DNA from: Pseudomonadota bacterium
GTDB lineage: Bacteria > Desulfobacterota > Binatia > Binatales > Binataceae
Assembly: GCA_021323945.1 (NCBI GenBank)
Contig: JAJPKA010000005.1
Location: 1 to 64,000 of the forward strand
Direction: 5' to 3'
DNA length: 64,000 bases
Shown: one piece after another, positions 36,655 to 46,590 of the stretch
How the letters are laid out: each line of letters starts with the position of its first letter
Position numbering within the stretch: the first letter of the stretch is position 1
Notes under the pieces: generated by a model
What the model was told of the DNA's origin: nothing
The model's database searches: none
The model's input: the letters and a program-made list of their open reading frames with translations, nothing else
Translations under genes and position numbers: made by a program

Positions 36655-38400
36655 ATGCTGAAGCGATTTCTTAGGCGCATATTCAAACTGCTGATTTTCG
36701 CGATCGCGATTATCGTGATCGTGGCACTGACCCGTTTTTTTGCTCATCGCTACCGGCCGGGTTCCGTTCTGGTGTTGAAACTGGACGGGCCGGTGATGGA
36801 ACGTGGCAGCTACTCGATCACTGGCCTGGCTCAAAGCCGTTATACAGCGCTGAACGTGGTCCGGCGGGCTTTGCGGGGTGCTGAAACAGACCCGCGCATC
36901 GCTGGCCTTGCCGTGAAGGTTATTGATCCCGACATGGAGCTGGCCCAGGCGCAGGAGCTGAGCAATCTCATCACTGAATTCGGCCGACACGGGAAGTGGA
37001 CTACCGCCTATCTCGAGACTGCTGGCGAATCAGGCTTTGGCAATCTCCCCTACCTGGTGGCCAGCGCCGCCAGCGAAGTATCGATGATGCCCCAGGGTGA
37101 GATGAATCTGTTGGGAGTAAGCATCCGAGAGGTATTCGCTCGCGGGTTACTGGATCGATGGAAAATCAAGCCCGATCTCTATGCGATCGGCAAGTACAAG
37201 GACGCAGGTAATATCTTCACCGAAAAGGGTTATACAGCTCCCCAGTACGAACAGGACGATGCCTTGGCGAGTGCCATGTTCGAGCAGATCGTCGACGAGG
37301 CCGCGCGCCACCGCCACCTGGCCACCGAGACTATCCGTGCACTTATTGACCGTGCCCCCATCAGCGCCAAAGAGGCTGTTCGCGTACGCTTGCTCGACCG
37401 GCTTGAGTACGAAGATCAATTTACTGAACGAGTGCGGAACTACCGGGGTGAGCATCATGACTTGATCGATTACGACTCTTATGTGCCGGCCGGTCAATCG
37501 CTGCTGGCCACCTATCCCAAGATCGCGGTGGTCTATGGTACCGGCGCAATCCAACGCGGCGAGAGCAGCTATGATCCGCTCCTGTCACCCGAATCCAATT
37601 CGATGGGGGCGGACGACATGACCGAGGCCTTCAAAAAGGCCCGCGAGGATCCGTCGATTCGTGCGGTGGTTTTTCGGATTAATTCGCCAGGCGGATCGGT
37701 GATCGCCTCCGAGTTGATTCGTCGGCAGGTCGAATTGTGTTCGAAGAAGAAACCCGTCGTAATCAGTATGTCCAGCTACGCGGCCTCTGGCGGATACTGG
37801 ATCGCCACGCCGGGCGCTCGGATCTTCGCCGACCCGGGGACGATCACTGGCTCAATTGGGGTGCTTGGCGGAAAATTCGATTTTTCGGGCAGCGCGCAAG
37901 CACTGGGCATAACTACCGCCGCTGTCACCAAGGGGAAAAATGCCGGCATGTTCGATCCGTTCTCCAGCTTTACTCCCTCCCAGGCTGAATTATTTAACCA
38001 GCAGATTCTCGGCGATACCTATCAGTATTTCTTGCGGCTGGTCGCCGAGAGCCGCCACCTTTCGATCGCGCAGGTAAATGATGTTGCCCAGGGACGTGTG
38101 TGGACAGGGGCCGAGGCGGTCCAAAGAAAGCTGGTTGATAAGATAGGCGACTTCGATGATGCGCTGACTGAAGCCAAAGTCCTCGCGAAGATCGGCCCGA
38201 CCGAGCAAGTGCAAATCGTCGAGTTGCCGGGCAGGCCCAATTTGCTTTCGCGCTTGCTGACCGGCCGTATCTATGGACAGACACAACAATCAGCCGCCTT
38301 GTTGCGTCCGCTAGAACCCTTACTGTTGCTGTCGCGTGCAATGCTCGCAGACCACGGTGCCCTTGGACGGGCCTATTGCCCATTAGTGCCATTATTGTGA
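36655..38400 (+). CDS. sppA: Signal peptide peptidase SppA, long (67K) type
   Basis: The 581-residue membrane serine protease starts at ATG 36655 with GGAG eight bases upstream. One TM helix (LLIFAIAIIVIVALT) anchors it. Duplicated S49 domains follow: the N-terminal one carries the catalytic Lys in YAIGKYKDAGN, and the C-terminal one the nucleophile Ser in SSYAASGGYWIATPG. VFRINSPGGSV is a further family motif. It degrades released signal peptides in the membrane. Confidence 0.95.
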   Translation: MLKRFLRRIFKLLIFAIAIIVIVALTRFFAHRYRPGSVLVLKLDGPVMERGSYSITGLAQSRYTALNVVRRALRGAETDPRIAGLAVKVIDPDMELAQAQELSNLITEFGRHGKWTTAYLETAGESGFGNLPYLVASAASEVSMMPQGEMNLLGVSIREVFARGLLDRWKIKPDLYAIGKYKDAGNIFTEKGYTAPQYEQDDALASAMFEQIVDEAARHRHLATETIRALIDRAPISAKEAVRVRLLDRLEYEDQFTERVRNYRGEHHDLIDYDSYVPAGQSLLATYPKIAVVYGTGAIQRGESSYDPLLSPESNSMGADDMTEAFKKAREDPSIRAVVFRINSPGGSVIASELIRRQVELCSKKKPVVISMSSYAASGGYWIATPGARIFADPGTITGSIGVLGGKFDFSGSAQALGITTAAVTKGKNAGMFDPFSSFTPSQAELFNQQILGDTYQYFLRLVAESRHLSIAQVNDVAQGRVWTGAEAVQRKLVDKIGDFDDALTEAKVLAKIGPTEQVQIVELPGRPNLLSRLLTGRIYGQTQQSAALLRPLEPLLLLSRAMLADHGALGRAYCPLVPLL

Positions 38401-38578
38401 TGGGCCGCCGATGAGGACTGAACCTTGATAATTTGATTGGTCCCTCGCCCAGCTCGTACGAGCTTTAGCTGACGATCATATAAAATGCTTTCACAAGTTC
38501 ACTGGGTGTTCGAGAGTGGGCGCGAGCGCAGCTCGGAGACCGAGTAAACCGAAAACTCTCCACGAGGTTGAGGTCAAC

Positions 38579-38995
38579 ATGGATGCGCAGTTAGAAAGCT
38601 TCCTGAACATGATGGGCGAAGCGGAACGCGCCGGCGGGCGAGTGCTGCACGAATTGACCGAACAAGCCCAATCGCTTGAGCTCCGAGAATTGCTAAAGAA
38701 GGTCGCGCACGACGAGGGATATTATGCCGGTGAGCTGGCCGCGCACGTGCGCCGGCTGGGAGGCTCCGCTTCCAACAAAACCGGTGACTTTGTCGAGAAG
38801 GTTCGGGCGGTCCCCGACTTCAAGGGCAAGCTCGAATTGCTCAATCGTGGTCAGCGATGGGTGATCCGAAAGATCGACGAGCATTTACCGTCGATCAGCG
38901 ACTCTCCGCTACGGGCCTTTCTAACGGTCATGGCCAAAGGACATCAGGTCAATATCGGTGCGCTCGAGGATGCCCTAAAGCAAGGGATGCAGTAG
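38579..38995 (+). CDS. Ferritin-like protein (DUF6306 type)
   Basis: A 138-residue helical protein from ATG 38579, with GAGGT upstream; the frame extends to 38516 without support. The pattern SFLNMMGEAERAGGRVL, HDEGYYAGELAAHVRRLGG and LNRGQRWVIRKIDEHLP agrees with my recollection of DUF6306 ferritin-like proteins. Acid/His residues on the helices (E in EAERAG, H-x-x-x-Y in AHDEGYY) could bind iron. Function is unknown; oxidative-stress or metal storage are guesses. Confidence 0.8.
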   Translation: MDAQLESFLNMMGEAERAGGRVLHELTEQAQSLELRELLKKVAHDEGYYAGELAAHVRRLGGSASNKTGDFVEKVRAVPDFKGKLELLNRGQRWVIRKIDEHLPSISDSPLRAFLTVMAKGHQVNIGALEDALKQGMQ

Positions 38996-39055
38996 AAGCT
39001 CCGCAACCAATCAACGTGCGGGAGCGTCCACGCGGTTATCAGCAGGAGCCTAGCT

Positions 39056-39721
39056 TCAGGCAGGGTCAACGATACGGTGTTTTATAGCGTACCGAACCAG
39101 GTCCGCGGTGGTCCGCAGGTTGAGCTTTTGTTTGAGATTCTCCCGATGCACCTGCGCGGTTTTGGGGCTGATGCCGAGCCGCTCGGCGATCTCTTTGCTG
39201 GTCATACCGTGCCCGATTAATCGAAGCACTTCTCGCTCGCGCGGAGTCAGGCGATCGAGAATCGACCCCGATGCGCACGGAGACTTGAGTCGGCCGAGCA
39301 GAATCGGCGCAATCGACGGGCTCACATATCTCTTGCCAGCAGCAATGGCGCGAACCGCGTTAAGCAGTTCGTCAAGACCATCTCTTTTGACAAGATAACC
39401 CCAGGCACCACCCCGAGTAAGTGCTTCAATCACATATTCCTCGTCATCGTAGGCGGACAAGATCAAAACTCTTGGAACGGATGCCAATTTGCCTAGATGG
39501 TGCGTTATCGCCAGACCGCCCACACCCGGCATTTCAAGGTCCATCAGCACGATCTGCGGTCGCAGCTTGACAGCCAAAGCCAATGCTTCTTCACCGGTTG
39601 AAGCTTCAGCGACTACCTCGCACCCGTTCTTTTCCAGAAATAGTTTCAGGGAGTCTCGCAGCACCTTATGATCGTCTGCGAGCATGACCCGAAGGCTTTC
39701 CCCGGGTCCACGTGCGGTCAT
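39056..39721 (-). CDS. NarL/FixJ-type response regulator
   Basis: The 221-residue regulator has an N-terminal receiver (acidic pair ADDHK, phospho-acceptor Asp in VLMDLEMPGVGG, Lys in LVKRDG) and a C-terminal LuxR HTH (LTPREREVLRLIGHGMTSKE, then AERLGISPKTAQVHREN). No histidine kinase gene is in the window, so its partner is elsewhere. It lies 49 bases after the UPF0182 gene on the same strand, which may indicate a shared transcript. Confidence 0.93.
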   Translation of the reverse strand: MTARGPGESLRVMLADDHKVLRDSLKLFLEKNGCEVVAEASTGEEALALAVKLRPQIVLMDLEMPGVGGLAITHHLGKLASVPRVLILSAYDDEEYVIEALTRGGAWGYLVKRDGLDELLNAVRAIAAGKRYVSPSIAPILLGRLKSPCASGSILDRLTPREREVLRLIGHGMTSKEIAERLGISPKTAQVHRENLKQKLNLRTTADLVRYAIKHRIVDPA

Positions 39722-39770
39722 CGAATTCCCCCGAGCCTGATGATGGGCGCGCGATTGCGGTCAACGCCTA

Positions 39771-42545
39771 TCAATGGCTGGATCCCTCCGGTGCCAAAGT
39801 GGCACCGAGTTTCTGCATCTCTGTGCCGAACCCCGCCCAATCACCCGCGCGCAAGGCCTGCAAGGCCCTGGTGTAATGCTCCGAAGCTGCAGTTAGCGAT
39901 GTCGAGACGCGAGTAGTGTGGTCAGCCGCGGTTTCCGTGACTCGAGCCGCCACTCGATTCCCCGGGTTGCTGAGGGGACCCGTCTTTGCCACTACCGGCG
40001 GTGGTGCACCCGGCTGCCCCTTAAACAAAGCCGCCAAGGTCAGGTCAAGATTTTCTGCCATCACAGTGCGATCGCCATATGAAGCCAGGACGCGCCTTAG
40101 CTCCGGCAACTGCCCATTTTGTGCCCGAAGATACAGAGGCTCAACATAAAGCAGCGAATCTCCCACGGGAATCACCAGGAGATTGCCCAGAATCACCTTG
40201 GAGCCCATTTGATTCCACAACGACAGCTGCTGCGAAATCTCGGGATTCTGGTTGATGCGAGCCTGGATCTGGTAGGGACCATAGAACAGCTTGTCCTTGG
40301 AGAAAGCAAATTCAAACAGGTGGCCATAGTCACTGCCGTCACAGCGTGCAGCCATCCAGGCGATCATGTTGTCGCGCCCTTGAGGCACCATCGGCAGCAT
40401 CAGGATATATTCCGCGTGCTGTTCGCCCGGTAATCGCATGATGACGTAGTACGGCTGCATCAGAGTGGTTTCGTCGGCGTAGTTTTCCTTGGGAAAAGTC
40501 CACAAATCCTCGCGGTTGTAGAAGACGGCCGGATCGGTCATGTGATAGGTCGCGTAGGTCTCGGCCTGAATCAGAAAGAAATCCTCAGGGTAGCGGATGT
40601 GCAAGCGCAACTGAGGCGGCATGTCGCGCAGAGGCTTGAACATCCCCGGATATATCCGTTCCCACGTCTGGATCACAGGGTCATCAGGATCAGCGACGTA
40701 GAATTGTGTGTCACCGTCGTATGCGTTCACCACGACCTTTACTGAATTGCGGATGTAATTGATCCCAAGGGAGTTGCGCTGGGAGTAAGGATAATGATCA
40801 CTGACGGTATAAGTGTCGATTATCCAGTACAGGCGGCCATCATGCACGACCAAATACGGATCGTGATCCTGGTTAAGAAATGGAGCCAGCCGTGCCACCC
40901 GGTCGACAATATTGCGTCGAAACAAAATTCGACTGCCAGACACAATATTCTGGGTAACTAGGAGATTGACATCGCGGTAATAGTAAGCGAAGAGCAGGCG
41001 ACGCCAGATGCCGCTGAGCGGCACCCCACCTGACCCTTTGTAGTAATCAAACACGTTGTCATTGCCGCGCGGATAATCGAACTCCGGCGTCCGTGCTTTG
41101 ACAATGACATAGTTGTCAGGAAGCGTACCGTAGTAGATTGCGGGCTGGGTCACTTTGAGGCCGATACTCGATTCCGGAGGGATGTTTTTGATGTAGAGTA
41201 CGGGAAGACCTTCGGGGTCCTTGGTGTTGACAGGACTCATTACCAGACCGTAACCGTGCGTGAATTTAAGATGTCGGTTGACCCAGGTCTGGGCGGTTTC
41301 CGGCAACAGTTCCACGTTAAGCTCACGCGCTGACAGCATTACCTCGGTCTCATTATCGCCGATCCAGTAACGATCAATGTCGACGTCCTGAAACGCATAA
41401 TAGAGACGAATCTCCTGAAGTTGCTGATAGGTTGCGATCAGAGGGCGTGGATCCCACAGCCGGATATTTCTGATGGTGGCGGAATCCTGCTCGTGAGTGG
41501 CGGGCGTCAAGCGCCCGCTGCCAACAAATGGCCTCACGTCGACCCCGTCGATTTGATAGGCGCGCCGTGTCAACTGGATGTTGCGTTCGAGGTATGGCTC
41601 TTCGATTCGAAGTTCGTCCGGCTTAACCCACAGCCGTTCGATCATGGGCTGCAATAGACTGAGACTAATCGAGGGCAGGAACACCATCAGCAAGGCGGCT
41701 ACAGGCATTCGCACGCCGCGCTCGCCGACATTGGCAGCGCACACGAACGAAGCCGCCACCGCCAAGGCGACCAACACCCAAAGCCCGGGTTTCCATAGCA
41801 CCTGATCGACGTAACGAAGGCCGAAAACGATGCCGTTGGAATGCAAAGTCAGCTCATAACGGGCCAGCCAATAGTTCATCGCTCGCTGGAGAAAGAACAA
41901 GGCCAGAAGCACCGATGCATGAGCTGCACAGCCGCGGCTCACATAGGGGGGAGATTCGCGGAAGTCTATACCTCCGCGCGCCCAGTAGACTGCGGCCCCG
42001 ACCGCCGTGGCCAACACCAGGACAGTCAAGAAGAAGTCGCGCAGTTCCTCCCAGAACGGCAACTGAAATACATAAAAGCCGATGTCACGCCCAAATGCGG
42101 GTTCCGTGAAGCCAAAAGGAACACCGTTCCAGGCTTTCAGATAGACATCCCAGCTCGACGCTTCCCCCTGCGCCACAAACACCGCCAAGATGGCGGCAAC
42201 AACTACTACTATCGCCTTCCATGGTACGCGGTCGCCCAAAGAGCGAATCAGCTCCGGGAGGGTGACCTCGGTGACCTGGTCGCCCCGTCGCACGACGTGA
42301 AGCCGCTCGCGATCATGGCTGAGCCTGAGCGCCACCAAGCCGCTTACTGCTATGGCGCCGAAGGTAATGAGCCAGATGCTCAGAAAAATTGCGACCTCCG
42401 CTGCCAGAGTGATAGTGAATACCCGCCGGTAGCCCAGTGAGGTAAACCACATCAGGTCTACCAACAGGCCGTCGGCGATGGTCAGGCCGATCAGCGCCAG
42501 GGCGATGATCGCCGCGGCGCCTACCAGCAGTAATCGTGTGCGCAT
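39771..42545 (-). CDS. UPF0182 family integral membrane protein
   Basis: The 924-residue protein starts MRTRLLLVGAAAI at 42545; ten extra upstream codons would overlap the preceding gene. About seven hydrophobic helices occupy the first 300 residues (LVDLMWFTSLGYRRVF and FGRDIGFYVFQLPFW are UPF0182 signatures). A large extracytoplasmic domain follows with YLERNIQLTRRAY, NIRLWDPRPL, TYTVSDHYPYSQ and VIPVGDSLLYVEPLYL. The family is widespread in actinobacteria and cyanobacteria and has no known function. It follows the YkvA-like gene after 13 bases. Confidence 0.93.
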   Translation of the reverse strand: MRTRLLLVGAAAIIALALIGLTIADGLLVDLMWFTSLGYRRVFTITLAAEVAIFLSIWLITFGAIAVSGLVALRLSHDRERLHVVRRGDQVTEVTLPELIRSLGDRVPWKAIVVVVAAILAVFVAQGEASSWDVYLKAWNGVPFGFTEPAFGRDIGFYVFQLPFWEELRDFFLTVLVLATAVGAAVYWARGGIDFRESPPYVSRGCAAHASVLLALFFLQRAMNYWLARYELTLHSNGIVFGLRYVDQVLWKPGLWVLVALAVAASFVCAANVGERGVRMPVAALLMVFLPSISLSLLQPMIERLWVKPDELRIEEPYLERNIQLTRRAYQIDGVDVRPFVGSGRLTPATHEQDSATIRNIRLWDPRPLIATYQQLQEIRLYYAFQDVDIDRYWIGDNETEVMLSARELNVELLPETAQTWVNRHLKFTHGYGLVMSPVNTKDPEGLPVLYIKNIPPESSIGLKVTQPAIYYGTLPDNYVIVKARTPEFDYPRGNDNVFDYYKGSGGVPLSGIWRRLLFAYYYRDVNLLVTQNIVSGSRILFRRNIVDRVARLAPFLNQDHDPYLVVHDGRLYWIIDTYTVSDHYPYSQRNSLGINYIRNSVKVVVNAYDGDTQFYVADPDDPVIQTWERIYPGMFKPLRDMPPQLRLHIRYPEDFFLIQAETYATYHMTDPAVFYNREDLWTFPKENYADETTLMQPYYVIMRLPGEQHAEYILMLPMVPQGRDNMIAWMAARCDGSDYGHLFEFAFSKDKLFYGPYQIQARINQNPEISQQLSLWNQMGSKVILGNLLVIPVGDSLLYVEPLYLRAQNGQLPELRRVLASYGDRTVMAENLDLTLAALFKGQPGAPPPVVAKTGPLSNPGNRVAARVTETAADHTTRVSTSLTAASEHYTRALQALRAGDWAGFGTEMQKLGATLAPEGSSH

Positions 42546-42558
42546 GGAAACTCTGCTG

Positions 42559-42873
42559 TTATTGCCGCCGAGCAACGCGCGTCACATGTTCGCGCACCAC
42601 CTCGGGGGGACACAGCCAGATAAACACTTTGAGCGAAATAAAGATGACCAGCAACCAATCCAGTTCCCCGACCAAAGGAACCAGATCAAGTTCGAGCGCC
42701 GGCGGTGTAACCAATAACAACAGTCCCAAGAAAGGCACGGCCTTGGCAAGTAGCGGGACCCGCGGGTCCTTCATGAGCCGATAAAAAACCCTGAGGAAAC
42801 TCGGTAGGTGGCTGACGAAGCCGCCAACCCGAGTTGGGCTCAACAAGTGCATCCGCAAAAAGGTCCGAAACAC
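42559..42873 (-). CDS. Small membrane protein, YkvA/DUF1232-like
   Basis: A 104-residue protein from a GTG at 42873; ATG 42852 is the alternative. The pattern LMKDPRVPLLAKAVPFLG, ALELDLVPLVGELD and LCPPEVVREHV is the DUF1232/YkvA core with two hydrophobic stretches. Function unknown. It heads a minus-strand group with UPF0182 and the response regulator, and diverges from the decarboxylase gene at 42972. Confidence 0.8.
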   Translation of the reverse strand: MFRTFLRMHLLSPTRVGGFVSHLPSFLRVFYRLMKDPRVPLLAKAVPFLGLLLLVTPPALELDLVPLVGELDWLLVIFISLKVFIWLCPPEVVREHVTRVARRQ

Positions 42874-42971
42874 ATCCTTAACTGTATCATATCCTGGGCC
42901 AGGAGATTATACGGGAAAAGGGACTCACTGCAGCTTTTCCGCTACAATAGGCCATAGGGAGGTGCTGCTGG

Positions 42972-44672
42972 ATGAAGCGGCGCATGACGCTCGGCGATTT
43001 TCTGGTGGCTTACCTGCGCAAAATCGGCGTTCGCCACGTCTTCGGAATTCCCGGTGACCTCGCTCTCAAACTCTTCTTCGCCTTCGGCCGCAAACAAGAC
43101 CTCCACGTCCATACCCTTTCCCATGAACCAGGTGTGGGTTTTGCTGCTGACGGTTATGCCCGCGCGACCGGCAAGATCGGTGTAGCCTGTGTAACCTACG
43201 GAGCCGGCGGTCACAACATGGTCAATCCAGTGGCAGGCTCGTTTTCTGAGCGTGTGCCATTGCTCGTATTTTCCGGCGGTCCCGGAGAGGAGGAGCGCAA
43301 ACTCGGCACCCTAATCCATCACCAGGCACGCGAAATTGAATCGCAGCACCGAATCTACCAGGAAGTCACCTGCGCCTCGCGCGTTATTACAGACCCGCGC
43401 GACGCTGCCCAGCAAGTTCACGAGGTCGTTTGCACGGTTTGGGCAGAGCAGCGCCCGGGCTATATCGAGATTCACCGCGACATGGTCGACCGCGAAATCG
43501 AAGTGCCTGAGGAGTTGCTGGAAGAAAGCCATCTACGGTTTTACGACTCCGATGCACGACGGGTCGAAGAGGCCGCCCGCGAAACAGCAGCGATGTTCAA
43601 CGCAAGCCGTCACCCGGTCGTTATTGCCGGAATCGAAATCCATCGTTACAAAGCGACTCACGAACTGATTGAGTTGGCGGAAAAAATGGGCGCGCCGGTG
43701 CTCACCACGGTGCTCGGCAAAGGCGCGTTTCCGATGGATCATCCACTGCACATGGGCGTCCACATTGGTCCAATCAGCCCTCCTCCCATCGTTGCGAGGA
43801 TGGACGAGGCGGATTTCGTGCTCAATCTCGGCTGTTTGCGAACTGACATGAATTTCGGCAACCGCCCGCCACAGATCATTCAGGAAAAGTCCGTCTGGGC
43901 GGTCGATCGGAAAGTCGATGTGAAATATCACACCTATATTAACGTCGCTGTACGAGACTTCGTCCGTGCCCTACTTAAGCAGGAATTGCGCAAACATCGC
44001 GAGGTGGTAACCTACGCCAGCAATTTGACCAACGGTCTGCCGCATTCCAATGGGGCAAGTGGTCCGGTCAAAGTCGCCGAGCTGCTCCACGCGGTTAATG
44101 ATTTTATCGCCGAAAACCGCCACTACATGGTGGTCGCAGAATCGGGCGACATGATGTTTGGCGGCCTTGATCTAAAGGTACCCCGCGAGGGTCTCTATCT
44201 TGCTCAAGGCTTCTATGCGTCGATGGGGTTTGCTGTTCCCGCCGCCATCGGTGCTCAGTTGGGCTGCGGGTTGCGGCCGCTAGTGCTGTGCGGCGATGGT
44301 GGCTTTCAAATGACCGGCCCGGAGATCTCACACTGTCCCCGGCTGCGCACCAACCCCATCGTTTTGGTCGTCAATAACGGGGGCTGGGGGATTTTTCGGC
44401 CGATCGCTTCAGACCGACGCGACCTCCTGGAGATCCCTCCCTGGCCTTACGCACGCCTTGCTCAGGACTGGGGCGGAGTGGGCTTCGAAGCCTCCAGCAG
44501 CGCTGAGTTGCGAAGCGCGTTGCGAGCAGCTCATCAAAGTGACACTTTCGCCGTTATCGACGTGCACGTCGACCGCGATGATCTGTCACCGGTCACTGTC
44601 AAGTATATCAAGGCCGCGGCTAAACGCTCGCAACCGGCACCATCAGAACGCAAATCCAGCTCGGCTCGATAG
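42972..44672 (+). CDS. ThDP-dependent 2-oxoacid decarboxylase (indolepyruvate/phenylpyruvate type)
   Basis: The 566-residue enzyme has GGGAGG nine bases before its ATG. The catalytic Glu is in LSHEPGVGFAADGYARA (about residue 52). A paired His motif LIHHQAREIESQ, as in pyruvate and phenylpyruvate decarboxylases, lies near residue 118. The ThDP-Mg motif GDGGFQMTGPEISHC with VVNN comes near residue 440. This His-His favours a non-oxidative decarboxylase over an acetolactate synthase. It is followed after five bases by an acyl-CoA ligase. I infer decarboxylation of an aryl- or branched-chain 2-oxo acid. Confidence 0.88.
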   Translation: MKRRMTLGDFLVAYLRKIGVRHVFGIPGDLALKLFFAFGRKQDLHVHTLSHEPGVGFAADGYARATGKIGVACVTYGAGGHNMVNPVAGSFSERVPLLVFSGGPGEEERKLGTLIHHQAREIESQHRIYQEVTCASRVITDPRDAAQQVHEVVCTVWAEQRPGYIEIHRDMVDREIEVPEELLEESHLRFYDSDARRVEEAARETAAMFNASRHPVVIAGIEIHRYKATHELIELAEKMGAPVLTTVLGKGAFPMDHPLHMGVHIGPISPPPIVARMDEADFVLNLGCLRTDMNFGNRPPQIIQEKSVWAVDRKVDVKYHTYINVAVRDFVRALLKQELRKHREVVTYASNLTNGLPHSNGASGPVKVAELLHAVNDFIAENRHYMVVAESGDMMFGGLDLKVPREGLYLAQGFYASMGFAVPAAIGAQLGCGLRPLVLCGDGGFQMTGPEISHCPRLRTNPIVLVVNNGGWGIFRPIASDRRDLLEIPPWPYARLAQDWGGVGFEASSSAELRSALRAAHQSDTFAVIDVHVDRDDLSPVTVKYIKAAAKRSQPAPSERKSSSAR

Positions 44673-44677
44673 CTACA

Positions 44678-46294
44678 ATGGGCAGATACGAAGATTTGTC
44701 GGCGAATTTCCAATGGAATACCCCGCCCGAGTTTAATTTCGGTGAAGTGATCGACGGTTTTGCCACAGAGCCCGCGCGGGTCGCATTGCTCTGGGAGGAT
44801 CAGAACGGCAACCGGGCGCGCCTGACTTTCCGCGACATTTCGCAGCAGTCAAACCGCGTCGCCAACGTGTTGACAGGCCTTGGCGTCCGGCGTGGGGACC
44901 CCGTCATGATCATCCTGCCACGAATTCCGCTCTGGCAGTGTGCCTACATCGGTGCGCTCAAGGCCGGCGCTATGGTAATCCCGTGTGTTTCGATGCTGCG
45001 GGAAAAGGATTTAACCTACCGAGCCAACCATTCTGGCGCTACTACAGTCATAGCGGGGATTGACAATGCCGAAATGATCGGTGACCTGCGCGCCCAGTGT
45101 CCATCATTGCGACATTTCCTGATGGTAGGGAGAGCTCAGTCGGGATGGATCAGCCTCCAGGAGGCGATGAATCAGGCGTCGACCAACTTCAATTCGGTCA
45201 AGACTCGCGCCGATGAACCCGCGATTTGCTATTACACCTCGGGCACTACAAAAGAACCAAAGGCGGTGCTGCATGGGCACGCCTACACTTTCGCCCATCA
45301 ATTCACCGGCTCCGTTTGGCTTGACTTGAAGCCCTCCGACATCCATTGGACCACCTCCGATACCGGCTGGGCGAAGGCCGCCTACGGTGTCCTGTTCGGT
45401 CCATGGATGAATGGAGTGACGGTCTTTATGTACAACGGACGGTTTGAGCCGGCCAAGGAGCTGGAGCTGCTTCAACGATACCGGATCAGCACATTTTGTG
45501 CACCGCCAACAGAATTTCGAATGCTCGTCAAAGAAGACCTTACCAAAGTCAAGCTCCCGGCCCTGCGTCATTGTGCCGCTGCTGGCGAGCCGTTGAATCC
45601 TGAGGTTATCGAAATCTGGCGCGAGCATTTCGGTATCACTATTCACGACGGCTACGGTCAAACCGAGACAACACTCGTTGCTGCAAATATTCCTGGTGTC
45701 GAGATTCGCCCTGGCTCGATGGGTCGACCATTTCTTGGACTGGATGTGCGAGTGTTGGATGATGAGCTTAATGAATGTCCTATCAACCAGGTCGGCCAAA
45801 TAGCAGTGCGGGTGAAACCCATTCGGCCGCCTTCCATCATGCTCGAGTATTGGCAAAATCCCGAAGAGAACGCTGCTGTCCACCGGGGAGACTTCTATCT
45901 CACAGGCGACCAGGCCTATCGCGATCGTGATGGCTACCTGTGGTTTGTGGGGCGGGCCGACGACGTTATCACCTCGGCAGGTTACCGGATCGGGCCGTTT
46001 GAGGTAGAGAGTGCCCTACTGGAACATCCGGCAGTGATGGAATCGGCCGTAGTCGCCAGTCCCGACCCAGACCGGGGAGCGATCGTCAAAGCGTTTGTGC
46101 GCTGCAAGCCCGGTGTCACACCGGACAAGCGGCTCGCTCAAGAGCTTCAGGATCACGTCAAACGGATTACCGCTCCTTACAAATACCCGCGCGAAATCGA
46201 ATTCGTCGACGACCTGCCCAAGACGGTTAGTGGCAAGATTCGCCGTGTCGAGCTGCGACGACTCGAAGAACAAAGAAAGGCTGCTCGTCGCTAA
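44678..46294 (+). CDS. Acyl-CoA synthetase (ANL superfamily, medium-chain/ACS type)
   Basis: The 538-residue enzyme carries the AMP-binding P-loop YYTSGTTKEPKAVLHGH (about residue 180), DGYGQTETTLV, the YLTGDQAYRDRDGYLWFVGR hinge and the late catalytic Lys in KTVSGKIRR. The shape matches ACSM/AcsA-like proteins that activate short- or medium-chain or aryl acids. No ribosome site is seen, so translation may be coupled to the decarboxylase just upstream. The pair suggests a 2-oxoacid to aldehyde to acid to acyl-CoA route, with the ALDHs at 11304-15978 as candidates for the middle step. Confidence 0.93.
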   Translation: MGRYEDLSANFQWNTPPEFNFGEVIDGFATEPARVALLWEDQNGNRARLTFRDISQQSNRVANVLTGLGVRRGDPVMIILPRIPLWQCAYIGALKAGAMVIPCVSMLREKDLTYRANHSGATTVIAGIDNAEMIGDLRAQCPSLRHFLMVGRAQSGWISLQEAMNQASTNFNSVKTRADEPAICYYTSGTTKEPKAVLHGHAYTFAHQFTGSVWLDLKPSDIHWTTSDTGWAKAAYGVLFGPWMNGVTVFMYNGRFEPAKELELLQRYRISTFCAPPTEFRMLVKEDLTKVKLPALRHCAAAGEPLNPEVIEIWREHFGITIHDGYGQTETTLVAANIPGVEIRPGSMGRPFLGLDVRVLDDELNECPINQVGQIAVRVKPIRPPSIMLEYWQNPEENAAVHRGDFYLTGDQAYRDRDGYLWFVGRADDVITSAGYRIGPFEVESALLEHPAVMESAVVASPDPDRGAIVKAFVRCKPGVTPDKRLAQELQDHVKRITAPYKYPREIEFVDDLPKTVSGKIRRVELRRLEEQRKAARR

Positions 46295-46590
46295 TACCAT
46301 AAACATAAACCGGTCGGAGCACGACGAACATCGGTGTCGAAAGCTTCGCTTGGAAAGGCTGGGAAAACCGGAACATCCCTTCGTCGTTAGCTACCCCAAT
46401 ACTACCCGCAGTGCGGATCCTGCGAGCGGTGTGTGCGAACCACCATTTAGCTGGTGCGGCCATCATTGATGCTGTAGTGGTCTAAAAGAATAGAATTCGT
46501 TGTAACGATCAACCACTTCGCTACATGGCACACCCTACGCCTTGACACAGCACTGAGCTGCCGTATGGCTTTTCTGCCGAGTGAATTAGA

